A stretch of 64,000 bases of DNA from Clostridiales bacterium (GTDB lineage: Bacteria; Bacillota; Clostridia; Oscillospirales; Oscillospiraceae), in contig SFLD01000003.1 in assembly GCA_004553545.1 (NCBI GenBank), forward strand, positions 1-64,000, given 5' to 3'. The position numbers and the translations under genes were made by a program. Positions 41,886 through 49,239 of the stretch are shown piece by piece (positions within the stretch are counted from its first letter, which is position 1; the number at the start of each line of letters is the position of its first letter). The notes beneath the pieces were generated by a model. The model was not told the DNA's origin and did not search any database. It saw only the letters and a list, made by a program, of their open reading frames with translations.

Positions 41886-42080
41886 TTACGGTGCGGGGGG
41901 CTGGTGACTGACGGCATCCACGAAGAGGAGCGTCAGTCCGATGTAGACGGTGCAGGCCAGCGCCAGCAGGATACAGAGGACGACACAGACCGTCTGCGCC
42001 GGTCTGCTCAGAAAGCGGCGGGAGAGGAAGACTCCCAGCAGCGCCAGCAGGAGCAATAGCACGGCCAACCAAAGAGGCAT
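41886..42080 (-). CDS. Small two-helix membrane protein
   Basis: 64 residues, ATG 42080 after AAGGAGG. Hydrophobic segments about 3-20 and 30-53 separated by a basic SRRFLSRP turn. Last gene of the minus-strand run from 49.1 kb. No family recognised. Confidence 0.75.
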   Translation of the reverse strand: MPLWLAVLLLLLALLGVFLSRRFLSRPAQTVCVVLCILLALACTVYIGLTLLFVDAVSHQPPAP

Positions 42081-42093
42081 ACAGTCTACCTCC

Positions 42094-42969
42094 TTATACA
42101 GGACGGAACACGTCGATCATGTCCGTGAACCATTTCAGCTCAGATGCGAAGCGCTGGCGCAGGATCTCAGGCTGCTCCCGGCCCTTTCCGATGTCGAAGA
42201 AGCCGCGGCCGCTGTGGACGGCCAGATACAGCCTGCCGTCGGCGTTGAGGTTAAGGGAAAATTTTCCGTGGGCGCTGCCCGCCAGCGCCAGGATCCGCTC
42301 CATCCGGCCGGGGGTTAGGATCTGCAGGGCCGCCTGGGCGTTGTCGCTGCTCAGGTTGAAGCGCTTGTCAAACGCCTCATCGCCGGTCTGGATGGTGCTG
42401 CTGCGGAGAAGCTTATCCAGCTTTTCCCGGGGCCAGATGGTGAGCCAGGTCGGAAATTCCTGGCCCAGCTCGCAGAGCATCCACTGGCCGGTATAGACCT
42501 CCGTCTCGTTCCTCTCCCACATGCCGGTCTCTTCCCGCTGGATCTCGTTCACATCCGTTAGCCGGACGGTACAGAGCTCGGCCGGCAGCCCATGATAGGT
42601 CCCCCGGATATACCCGCTGGCGCTGCAGCTGTCGTGCTTGGGCAGCGGGATGTTGGTGTCCTCCGCGCGGAGGAGATGCTGGGCTGGCTGGAAGTCGACC
42701 CCCTCGAATGTGTCTGCCATCAGGGCGGGGACGATGGCCTCAAACGCCTTCTGATTCGCCTTGCCCTTGGAGCCGGACTGCACCATCTGGCCCAGGCCGA
42801 GGATCACAGCGCCGATGACGATCATCACCAGGTTTCCGCCCAGGATGACGCCCACTGCGGCAACCGCCAGACCCAGCAGCGAGAGAATCTTTCCGCCTGC
42901 CCTTCCCTGCTTTCCCTTCTGCAGCTCCTTGGCGAGCTGTTCGTCTTTTGCTTTCATCTGTTCTTCCAT
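42094..42969 (-). CDS. DUF3137 domain membrane protein
   Basis: 291 residues, ATG 42969 after AAGGAG. Basic cytoplasmic N-terminus (1-25), two hydrophobic segments (about 27-62), then a DUF3137-type domain with FEGVDFQPAQHL, YIRGTYHGLPAEL, VYTGQWMLCEL and AFDKRFNL. DUF3137 proteins are uncharacterised and have a galanin-like name only by resemblance. It is a paralogue of the frameshifted gene directly upstream; the two presumably arose by tandem duplication. It ends 13 bp before the small membrane gene. Confidence 0.82.
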   Translation of the reverse strand: MEEQMKAKDEQLAKELQKGKQGRAGGKILSLLGLAVAAVGVILGGNLVMIVIGAVILGLGQMVQSGSKGKANQKAFEAIVPALMADTFEGVDFQPAQHLLRAEDTNIPLPKHDSCSASGYIRGTYHGLPAELCTVRLTDVNEIQREETGMWERNETEVYTGQWMLCELGQEFPTWLTIWPREKLDKLLRSSTIQTGDEAFDKRFNLSSDNAQAALQILTPGRMERILALAGSAHGKFSLNLNADGRLYLAVHSGRGFFDIGKGREQPEILRQRFASELKWFTDMIDVFRPV

Positions 42970-42972
42970 CGT

Positions 42973-43993
42973 TTACTCCTTATCTGTTGCCTTCCGGTAA
43001 AGCGTATCCGCCAGCCGCAGCTCATCCAGGATGCCGGTGAACCAGCGCAGTTCCCCCAGGAACTTCTGCCGCAGGCGCTCGATGTTCGCCGCGCTCTTGC
43101 CCAACTCGAAAAAGTCCCGGCCGGTCTGGACGGCGATGTGCAGCTTGCCGCCGCGCAGGAAGGCCATGTAGACCTCGCCGCCGCTTCGGCCCGCTGCGCT
43201 GAGGATGTATTCCATCATGTGCGGGGTGAGAAGGTAGTAAGCCTCCTGCGCGCTGGCAGCGGTGACGAGGAAACGGTCATTGAAGGCCGGATTCTCCATC
43301 TCCACACTGTCACTTCTGTGCTGCCGGCGAAGCTTTTTCGCATTTTCGGACAAGCGGACCTCACCGGAGAGCTCCTTTCCGAAGTCGCATACCAGCCACT
43401 GGCCCTGGAAGCATTTCTCCTTCTTTTCCTCCCAGTCGCCGCGCTCCTCGTTGTAGATGCTCTCTACGTGGTAAAGCTCGATGTCGCTGAGCTCCACGTT
43501 CAGTCCCTTGTAGACGCCCTTGATGTGGTCGCTGCCCTGGATGCTGTCATACTCGAAGGGAAAGACCATGCCCGCATCCCCCACCAGCTTGCTGGGGATG
43601 CAGCGGAAGGGGTCGTACTCCACGTTTTCAAAGACCTGCTCCAGCACGCCGCTGACGACGCTCTCGCCCAGCAGCTTTTTCTGAGCTTCGGTATGCTTTT
43701 GTCAGCTCTGTGCGGAAGAAGCCGCCCAGCTGCTGCTGCATCAGGGCTTTTTTCTTCGTTTGGGCGGGCTTTGCCACCAGCAGGAACAGTGCCACACCGG
43801 GGAACGCCAAAGCGCAGGCCAAAATGGGGTCACGCTGTATAAACATTGAAATACACCCGGCGATCACCAGAATAACGCCCAGCGATATGCTGATGCTCTC
43901 CGTTCTCTGATAGCTTCCCAGCTTTTTTGACAGCTCCGTGTCCGTCATGCGCTCGGCACCCACTATGTCAAAGTCGTTGCGTTTCTTTCCCAT
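42973..43993 (-). pseudogene. DUF3137 gene split by a frameshift
   Basis: The N-terminal part (ATG 43993) encodes a cytoplasmic start MGKKRNDFD, two hydrophobic segments and FFRTELTKAY, then leaves the family pattern and stops at 43628. The downstream frame, readable from about 43705 as TEAQKKLLGESVVSGVLEQV, continues the DUF3137 domain to 42973. A single-base change near 43700-43705 would restore one ~340-residue protein parallel to the intact paralogue next to it. Could be genuine inactivation, a sequencing error or an expression switch. Confidence 0.75.
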
Positions 43994-44008
43994 CTCTGTC
44001 TCTCCTCC

Positions 44009-45328
44009 TTAGTAGCAAAGGCTGAAATACAGGCCGCTGTAGGGGTCAACGGTGTCGAGGTCCAGGATGGCAGCTTCGGGAGAAATGCTGTCCAGCTGCA
44101 TGCGTTTGGCGGTATCTTTATAGTTCGACGGCTGTGCCTCGGCAGCGAAGACGAGTCCATCATAGTCCTCCGGGAGGTAGACGGAGTAGCTCTTGGTCAG
44201 GACCTGGGCCCAGTCGCCCACGTTGTACTGCCAGTCGGTGGAGTAGGTGAACTCGATGAGGTAGCTGTTCCCCTGCCAGCTGACGGTGTGGAGATAGTAG
44301 TTGTCCCCGCGCTGGCTGTTGCCGTAGGCCGTTGAGGTGGTGAGCCACATACCGGTGTAGAAATCATAGAGCTCGCTGTTGGTGACAGTGATGTACTCCT
44401 GGTCAAAATAGGGGATGGAGCTCTCCGGGATGTAGCAGATGGCATCAAAGTGCAGCTCACGGATGCCGTCGTGGGTGTAGTCGCCGTTTTTCGTGATCTC
44501 CCAGTAGCAGTCGTCGGTATTGTAGCCATCGCCGAGGCCGGAGTAGCTGCAGACGCCGTCCTTCAGCAGGAAGGTCCCCTTCTCCACCGCGGCGTTGATC
44601 TCCAGGCCGTTTTGGGTGAAGTAGGGCTCGCTGGACTGGATGCCCTCCACCGGGAAGAGGGAGCCGCCGTTGGCAATGTCCATCAGATCGCCGCTGACGG
44701 TGCGGTCCAGCTGCAGCACGTCGCCGCTGCCGTCAAAGTGGAGCGTCACGCCGTTTTCATCCACCCACAGCGTGCCGTACTCGATGACGTCGTCCTGGTC
44801 ATTGACGAATTCCCAGGTGGCGTCCTCATGGATGCGCAGCCAGAGGTTCTCCCCCTGGTACTCCCAGAGCCCCACATACTCGCTGAGGTCGCCGCCGCTG
44901 AGGGTGACGGTGGAGAGGTCCTCCCGGAAGACGTAGCGCTCCGCCGGGTCCCAGATCCAGATCAGCTCGGTGGCGTCGCCGTTTTCGTGGATGAAGCTCA
45001 CCAGGACGTCGCTCTCCCCGTCGCCGTCGATGTCGTCGAAGGAGATGGCGTTGAAGGCCTGCTCCGCGTCGGGGATGTTCATGGGAAAGGACACGCTGTC
45101 AAAGAGGACCTGCTCCGGCAGATCCCGGTAGAAGGCCGCGCTGCTCTCGCTCACCGTGACCAGCACGTCCACGCTCTCGCCGTCATGGGTGATGGTGCCG
45201 CTGCCGGCCACCACGCCGCTGACCCGCCAGTCATCCCCTGTCACGTTGTCCGTTCCGCCGCAGGCTGTGGGGCCCAGGCAGAGGATGGCCGCCAGCAGGA
45301 GGGAAACGCTTCGTTTTAGTCGATCCAT
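44009..45328 (-). CDS. Lipoprotein with GxW-type repeat modules
   Basis: 439 residues from ATG 45328 (three ATGs lie within 4 codons; GGGAGG best fits the later ones). Signal peptide with lipobox GPTAC near residue 23. An FG-GAP-like FDDIDGDGESDVLVSF lies near 95-111; a module YVGLWEYQGENLWLRIHED occurs near 150-168 and a second large beta-rich part follows. Surface-exposed and acidic. Member of a five-gene lipoprotein run; function unknown. Confidence 0.82.
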   Translation of the reverse strand: MDRLKRSVSLLLAAILCLGPTACGGTDNVTGDDWRVSGVVAGSGTITHDGESVDVLVTVSESSAAFYRDLPEQVLFDSVSFPMNIPDAEQAFNAISFDDIDGDGESDVLVSFIHENGDATELIWIWDPAERYVFREDLSTVTLSGGDLSEYVGLWEYQGENLWLRIHEDATWEFVNDQDDVIEYGTLWVDENGVTLHFDGSGDVLQLDRTVSGDLMDIANGGSLFPVEGIQSSEPYFTQNGLEINAAVEKGTFLLKDGVCSYSGLGDGYNTDDCYWEITKNGDYTHDGIRELHFDAICYIPESSIPYFDQEYITVTNSELYDFYTGMWLTTSTAYGNSQRGDNYYLHTVSWQGNSYLIEFTYSTDWQYNVGDWAQVLTKSYSVYLPEDYDGLVFAAEAQPSNYKDTAKRMQLDSISPEAAILDLDTVDPYSGLYFSLCY

Positions 45329-45349
45329 CATTGTCATCCTCCCTTTCTG

Positions 45350-46174
45350 TCACTCCATCAGGTAGTAAACGCCCTCGCCTCCCCAGACGAGAGAGTCCTC
45401 ATCCACCTCAAAGACCCGGTAGGAAACGCCGGCATACGTGGTGGAGTCCGCGTAATAGGTGCTGACCTCGTCCGTGGAGTAGGAGAAGGTGCCGCAGTCC
45501 ATTTCCGCCGGCTCGGCTCCGGGAGCGCGCTGGTAGTAGGTCCAGTTGCCGGAGCCGTCGATCACGATGTAGGTCTCTGCGGAGAGGTCACCGTCATAGT
45601 ACCAGATGCCCTCAAACTCAGAGACGTTCCGCTGGCAGAGCTCGGAGTCCCAGCTCCAGTAGGCGTTGGGGTCTCCGTCCAGGCGGCCGTTCCACTCGGG
45701 CACCTCGTCCCCGGAGGGATCGGGCTCGTCATCCTCGCTGAGACCGCCGCCATTCTCATACCAGAGGTACTCCATCCCCTCGCCGGGGTTAAAGTAGCCG
45801 TAAGCGGCGCTGTAGAGCTGCCCCTCCTCCATTGCGATGAGGCTACCGGAATCGTCCCGGTTGCTGTAGGCATAGATAGCCTCCCACTCCGGCTCATAGC
45901 GGAGATACCCGTCATCCACTGCCTCGCCGCTGAGGTAGAGGGTCCAGTTGCCCTCGGCGTCAAACTCGATGGAGTCGTAATCGTTGCTTGCCTCGCCCAG
46001 CCAGATGCCCTTAAACCCGCTGAAGTCATTGACCGTGTCCTCGCTGAGGCCGCCGCCCAGCCCCTCGTTGGGGTCATCCACGGGAGAGACCGGCTCATCC
46101 GTGCTGCCGCAGGCGGTGCACAAAAGGCACAGCGTCAGCAGAAGGCCCGTCAGAAAATGCAGTCTACTCTTCAT
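45350..46174 (-). CDS. Lipoprotein with two GxW modules
   Basis: 274 residues. Lipobox LLCTAC near 18-22. Two related units: FKGIWLGEASNDYDSIEFDA... (about 50-130) and FEGIWYYDGDLSAETYIVID... (about 190-270), both with the order G-x-W, then I-x-x-D-x-x-G-x-W. The C-terminal YRVFEVDEDSLVWGGEGVYY is shared with the frameshifted lipoprotein at 48.1 kb. Acidic linker between units (EDDEPDPSGDEVPE). The fold may be lipocalin-like. Confidence 0.82.
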   Translation of the reverse strand: MKSRLHFLTGLLLTLCLLCTACGSTDEPVSPVDDPNEGLGGGLSEDTVNDFSGFKGIWLGEASNDYDSIEFDAEGNWTLYLSGEAVDDGYLRYEPEWEAIYAYSNRDDSGSLIAMEEGQLYSAAYGYFNPGEGMEYLWYENGGGLSEDDEPDPSGDEVPEWNGRLDGDPNAYWSWDSELCQRNVSEFEGIWYYDGDLSAETYIVIDGSGNWTYYQRAPGAEPAEMDCGTFSYSTDEVSTYYADSTTYAGVSYRVFEVDEDSLVWGGEGVYYLME

Positions 46175-46189
46175 GTTTTCTCCTCCTTC

Positions 46190-47128
46190 TTACTCCGCAT
46201 CGCTCCAATGGAGCTGTGCAAAAATGCTCTGATAGATCTCCTCCATGTCCTCGGCGGCCTCGGGAGCCTCGCAGAAGGCATAGAGATAGGTGCAGGTGCC
46301 GGTGTCCGTGGCGAAGACGGTCCAGTCCCGGCTGTCCTCCCCCTCGCCGCTGGTGTAGGTGATGATGTAAACGGGATATCCGAGCGTTTCGCTGTACGTC
46401 TCGTTCTCCTGGACGCTCAGCGCGTCATAGGTAAGGGAATCGCTGAGGGCCAGAGCGCAGGCGGGGAGGTAATCCGCCAGGTCCTGCGCGTCGATCACAA
46501 GGGCGCTGGGCTCCGCCAGGTTCTCTACCGTGATCTGGCCATCCTCCGTGATGTCCGTATAGTGGTAGGTGCCATCGGGATTGCTGTCCGAGCGCAGGTT
46601 CTGCATGTGGGTGAAGGGCGGCATTCCGCAGGTCAGGACCGGAATGCCCTCCTCATGGATGGGATCGCCCCGGCCGTCGCCGTCGGCGGCATAGAGCTCC
46701 GCGATCTTCTGGTCATAGGCCGCACTGTCGTAAGCGGTGTCCAGGAAGAGGGCGACGCTGAGATCCGGCGGCGCAAGAATGAGGAAGTCGCCGCTTTCAA
46801 AAAAGGTCGGGGAACTGGGGTCGTAGTCCGGGTTGACGGGCTCACCGTCTGCCCCGTAGAACTGAAGCTGGAAGCCTTCGCTCAGCTGCTCTTCTGTGTA
46901 CTCGCCCAGGTCGATCCCGGCGCTCTCGCCTTCCTCCAGCGTGGTCTCCAGGCGGTTTTCACCCCAGCCCTCCTCCGTGGTAAGGCTGATGCGGATATCC
47001 GCGATGGGGTAGGTGCTGCGGTTCACCACGGTGATCTGCATGGGATACTGCTTTGCACCGCAGGCGGCAAGGCTCAGACAGAGCAGCAGCGCAAGGGTGA
47101 ATGCCAAAAGGGGTCTCCGTTGTCTCAT
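46190..47128 (-). CDS. Lipoprotein, distinct N-terminal domain
   Basis: 312 residues. Lipobox LSLAAC near 18-22. The first domain (PMQITVVNRSTYPIADIRISL..., about 28-100) looks like a small beta-sandwich often seen in lipoproteins that handle ions or ligands; the second half (about 170-300) is unlike the GxW modules of its neighbours. It sits in the same run, 16 bp from the next gene. Confidence 0.8.
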   Translation of the reverse strand: MRQRRPLLAFTLALLLCLSLAACGAKQYPMQITVVNRSTYPIADIRISLTTEEGWGENRLETTLEEGESAGIDLGEYTEEQLSEGFQLQFYGADGEPVNPDYDPSSPTFFESGDFLILAPPDLSVALFLDTAYDSAAYDQKIAELYAADGDGRGDPIHEEGIPVLTCGMPPFTHMQNLRSDSNPDGTYHYTDITEDGQITVENLAEPSALVIDAQDLADYLPACALALSDSLTYDALSVQENETYSETLGYPVYIITYTSGEGEDSRDWTVFATDTGTCTYLYAFCEAPEAAEDMEEIYQSIFAQLHWSDAE

Positions 47129-47157
47129 TTCCTTTTCCTCCTTCTTCCGCGGGGACC

Positions 47158-48075
47158 TCAGATGTCCCAGTTGTCCATCCAGTCGGCACCCCAGTCAGCG
47201 GCGGGATCATAGGGTTCTGCAGGGATCCAGCCCGCAGGATAGACGAGGCCGTCCTCCTCGTGGTAGGCAAGGCCGTCGTCGCCGATGATGTAATCGTTGC
47301 CCAAAAGATAGCGGTTCACGCCATCGTAGTACCAGACGTAGAAGGCGGAGTATTCGTCTTCGTAGAACTCCGCGTTTTCCATGTCGGTGTAGGCATAAAA
47401 GTCGGCGTTGCGGTAAAAGACACCGTCAAAATGCTGATTGTCCCCGTAGCGCCCAAAGCGGTCGGCGGAGAGGGTGAAGCTGTTGCCGTCATCGCCGGGG
47501 CAGAGATAGGCGCGCGTCCCGTTGTCGTAGAGGTAGAGGCCCATGCCCTCGCCCTCGTCGTTCATGGTGCCGCTCATGGAGTAGTCCGGCGAGCAGGCGA
47601 TGTACTGCATGAGAGACGAGGCGATGACGATGGTCTCGCCCAGGGCGTTCTGCCACAGGCCGTCCCAGTTGCTGATGTCCCACTCGACGATCTCCGCCTC
47701 CTCGTCCCGGAGGAAGGTGTGGCGGTGAATGGCGAACCCGCTGCCATCGCCGTTCTGGTTCGGCAGCAGTACACCGTCGTCGCGCAGGAGAAAGTGGTAG
47801 AGAAAGCCGTTGAAGAAGATCATCGGCCGGCCGCTGGCCTCGGACAGTTCGAATGTTCCGCGCCCGCCGAGCCCCCATCTGGTGCGGTAGGCGTAAAAGC
47901 CCTCCTCGCTGTCAAAGTACAGCTTCGAGGTGCCGTCGATGCTCCACATGCCGTCAAGGAATTCCATGTCCATGACGGTCTCATAGCCGCTTTGCGCATC
48001 CTCCGGGCCGCTGTCGCCGCAGGCGGCAAGGCTCAGGCAGAGCAGCAGCGGGATAAGCACAAGGATCTTTTTCAT
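47158..48075 (-). CDS. Lipoprotein with GxW-type modules
   Basis: 305 residues. Lipobox LSLAAC near 16-20. Modules begin LDGMWSIDGTSKLYFD (about 41-56) and WDGLWQNALGETIVIA (about 139-154); the protein is very rich in Asp, Gly, Tyr. The C-terminus (PAGWIPAEPYDPAADWGADW) is a Trp/Asp-rich tail. Same organisation as the other lipoproteins of the run. Confidence 0.8.
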   Translation of the reverse strand: MKKILVLIPLLLCLSLAACGDSGPEDAQSGYETVMDMEFLDGMWSIDGTSKLYFDSEEGFYAYRTRWGLGGRGTFELSEASGRPMIFFNGFLYHFLLRDDGVLLPNQNGDGSGFAIHRHTFLRDEEAEIVEWDISNWDGLWQNALGETIVIASSLMQYIACSPDYSMSGTMNDEGEGMGLYLYDNGTRAYLCPGDDGNSFTLSADRFGRYGDNQHFDGVFYRNADFYAYTDMENAEFYEDEYSAFYVWYYDGVNRYLLGNDYIIGDDGLAYHEEDGLVYPAGWIPAEPYDPAADWGADWMDNWDI

Positions 48076-48098
48076 CGTTCGTTTTCTTCCCGCGGCCG

Positions 48099-48849
48099 TT
48101 ACGCCATTTTCTGATAGTATTCAAACTCGCTGCCCCAGCACAGCGTATCTTCGTCGATGGTGTTGAACTCATAGCTCACATCGTCGAATATCGAGGAAAC
48201 GGCAAAATACAGCCCCTTCCTCGCCGTCCGGGTCCATCTCAATGCTGCCGCTGTCCACCGTGGTGGGGTCGCCGTCGCCGCCGGGCCGCTCCAGCAGCTC
48301 CCAGCCGCCGTTTTCATCGATCACGATGATGCTGGGCGCATCGGGCTCGGCATCCAGATACCAGGTGCCCGCCAGCATCTCAAAGCCGGTGTCGCCGATA
48401 TTCTCACCCGGCGCATCGTCGGTCACCTTTGTAAATGTGCCGAGAGAGGTGACATGCAGCGCGCCGACCTCATCGGACCAGCTGCGGTACGCCACGCCGT
48501 CGTGCTCGTTGTAGAAATAGTCATAGTCATACTCCGGCACGAACTGAATGAAGCCGCTGGCGGTCAGCTCTTCGCCGGCATCGTACAGCGCGAAGCGGAC
48601 CTCGTCGCCGTCGTCGTTGGTGGCTACGAGCAGCGAGCCGCCGTCCTCGCCCGTCCATGCGCCGCCGTACACGTAGAGATTGGACATCTGCTCGCTGTCC
48701 TTGATCAGGCCCTCAAAGGAATCCGGAACATCGTAAAAATTATCGTCGCTATCGCTGCTGCCGCCGTCATTGCTGCTGCCGCAGGCGGCCAGGCACAGGC
48801 ACAGGGCCAGGGACAGCATCAGGGACAAATACTTCTTCCAGATCTTCAT
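48099..48849 (-). pseudogene. GxW lipoprotein split by a frameshift in a G-run
   Basis: The main frame starts at 48849 (lipobox LCLAAC near 19-23) and includes FEMLAGTWYLDAEPDAPSII; after PDGEEGA it runs out of family sequence and stops at 48169. The +1 frame resumes exactly there (LYFAVSSIFDDVSYEFN...EDTLCWGSEFEYY) and ends at 48099, matching the C-terminus of the 45.4 kb paralogue. Removing one G from the GGGG near 48213 joins the two. A homopolymer slip: mutation, phase switch or sequencing error. Confidence 0.78.
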
Positions 48850-48884
48850 CGTTCTCTTCTCCTTTTCTGTACGTTTGATCGGTC

Positions 48885-49124
48885 TCAGTGCTCCCGCTCT
48901 GCCATGGACAGGATCTCATCGTGACTCAGCTCCACGTTGCCGAAGCGGACGAAGATGCCATTGGTCACAGCGCTGCCCCATACCCGGGGATCGGAGAGGG
49001 GCCGAAAGCGGATCTTGTCCAGATAGGGCTTCATATCCAGCAGGAGCCGGCTTCCGGACACGAAGTCCACCTGCAAAACATAGTCGGGCAGCGGGGTAAC
49101 AGCTGTGAGATACTTTCGGTTCAA
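48885..49124 (-). CDS. DUF2442 protein
   Basis: 79 residues from TTG 49124, eight bases after AAAGGAGG. VTPLPDYVLQVDFVSGSRLLLDMKPYL followed by VWGSAVTNGIFVRFGNVELSHDEIL is the DUF2442 pattern. Such proteins are often next to DUF4160 toxin-like partners; none is seen here. First gene of the lipoprotein run and directly downstream of the regulator's terminator. Confidence 0.82.
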   Translation of the reverse strand: MNRKYLTAVTPLPDYVLQVDFVSGSRLLLDMKPYLDKIRFRPLSDPRVWGSAVTNGIFVRFGNVELSHDEILSMAEREH

Positions 49125-49179
49125 AGGGATGTCCTCCTTTCTGCGTGTACCGTACCCTCAGTTGACAAAGGCAAAGATA

Positions 49180-49213
49180 AAAAGATCCACCGTACAAACA
49201 TTGTACGGTGGAT
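49180..49213 (-). terminator. Terminator of the MalT/LuxR-type regulator gene
   Basis: 13-bp perfect arms (49185-49197/49201-49213), loop of three; on the minus strand it is followed by a T-run (CTTTTTATC). Confidence 0.85.
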
Positions 49214-49239
49214 GCGGTCGGATAACCATTAACCAAAGG

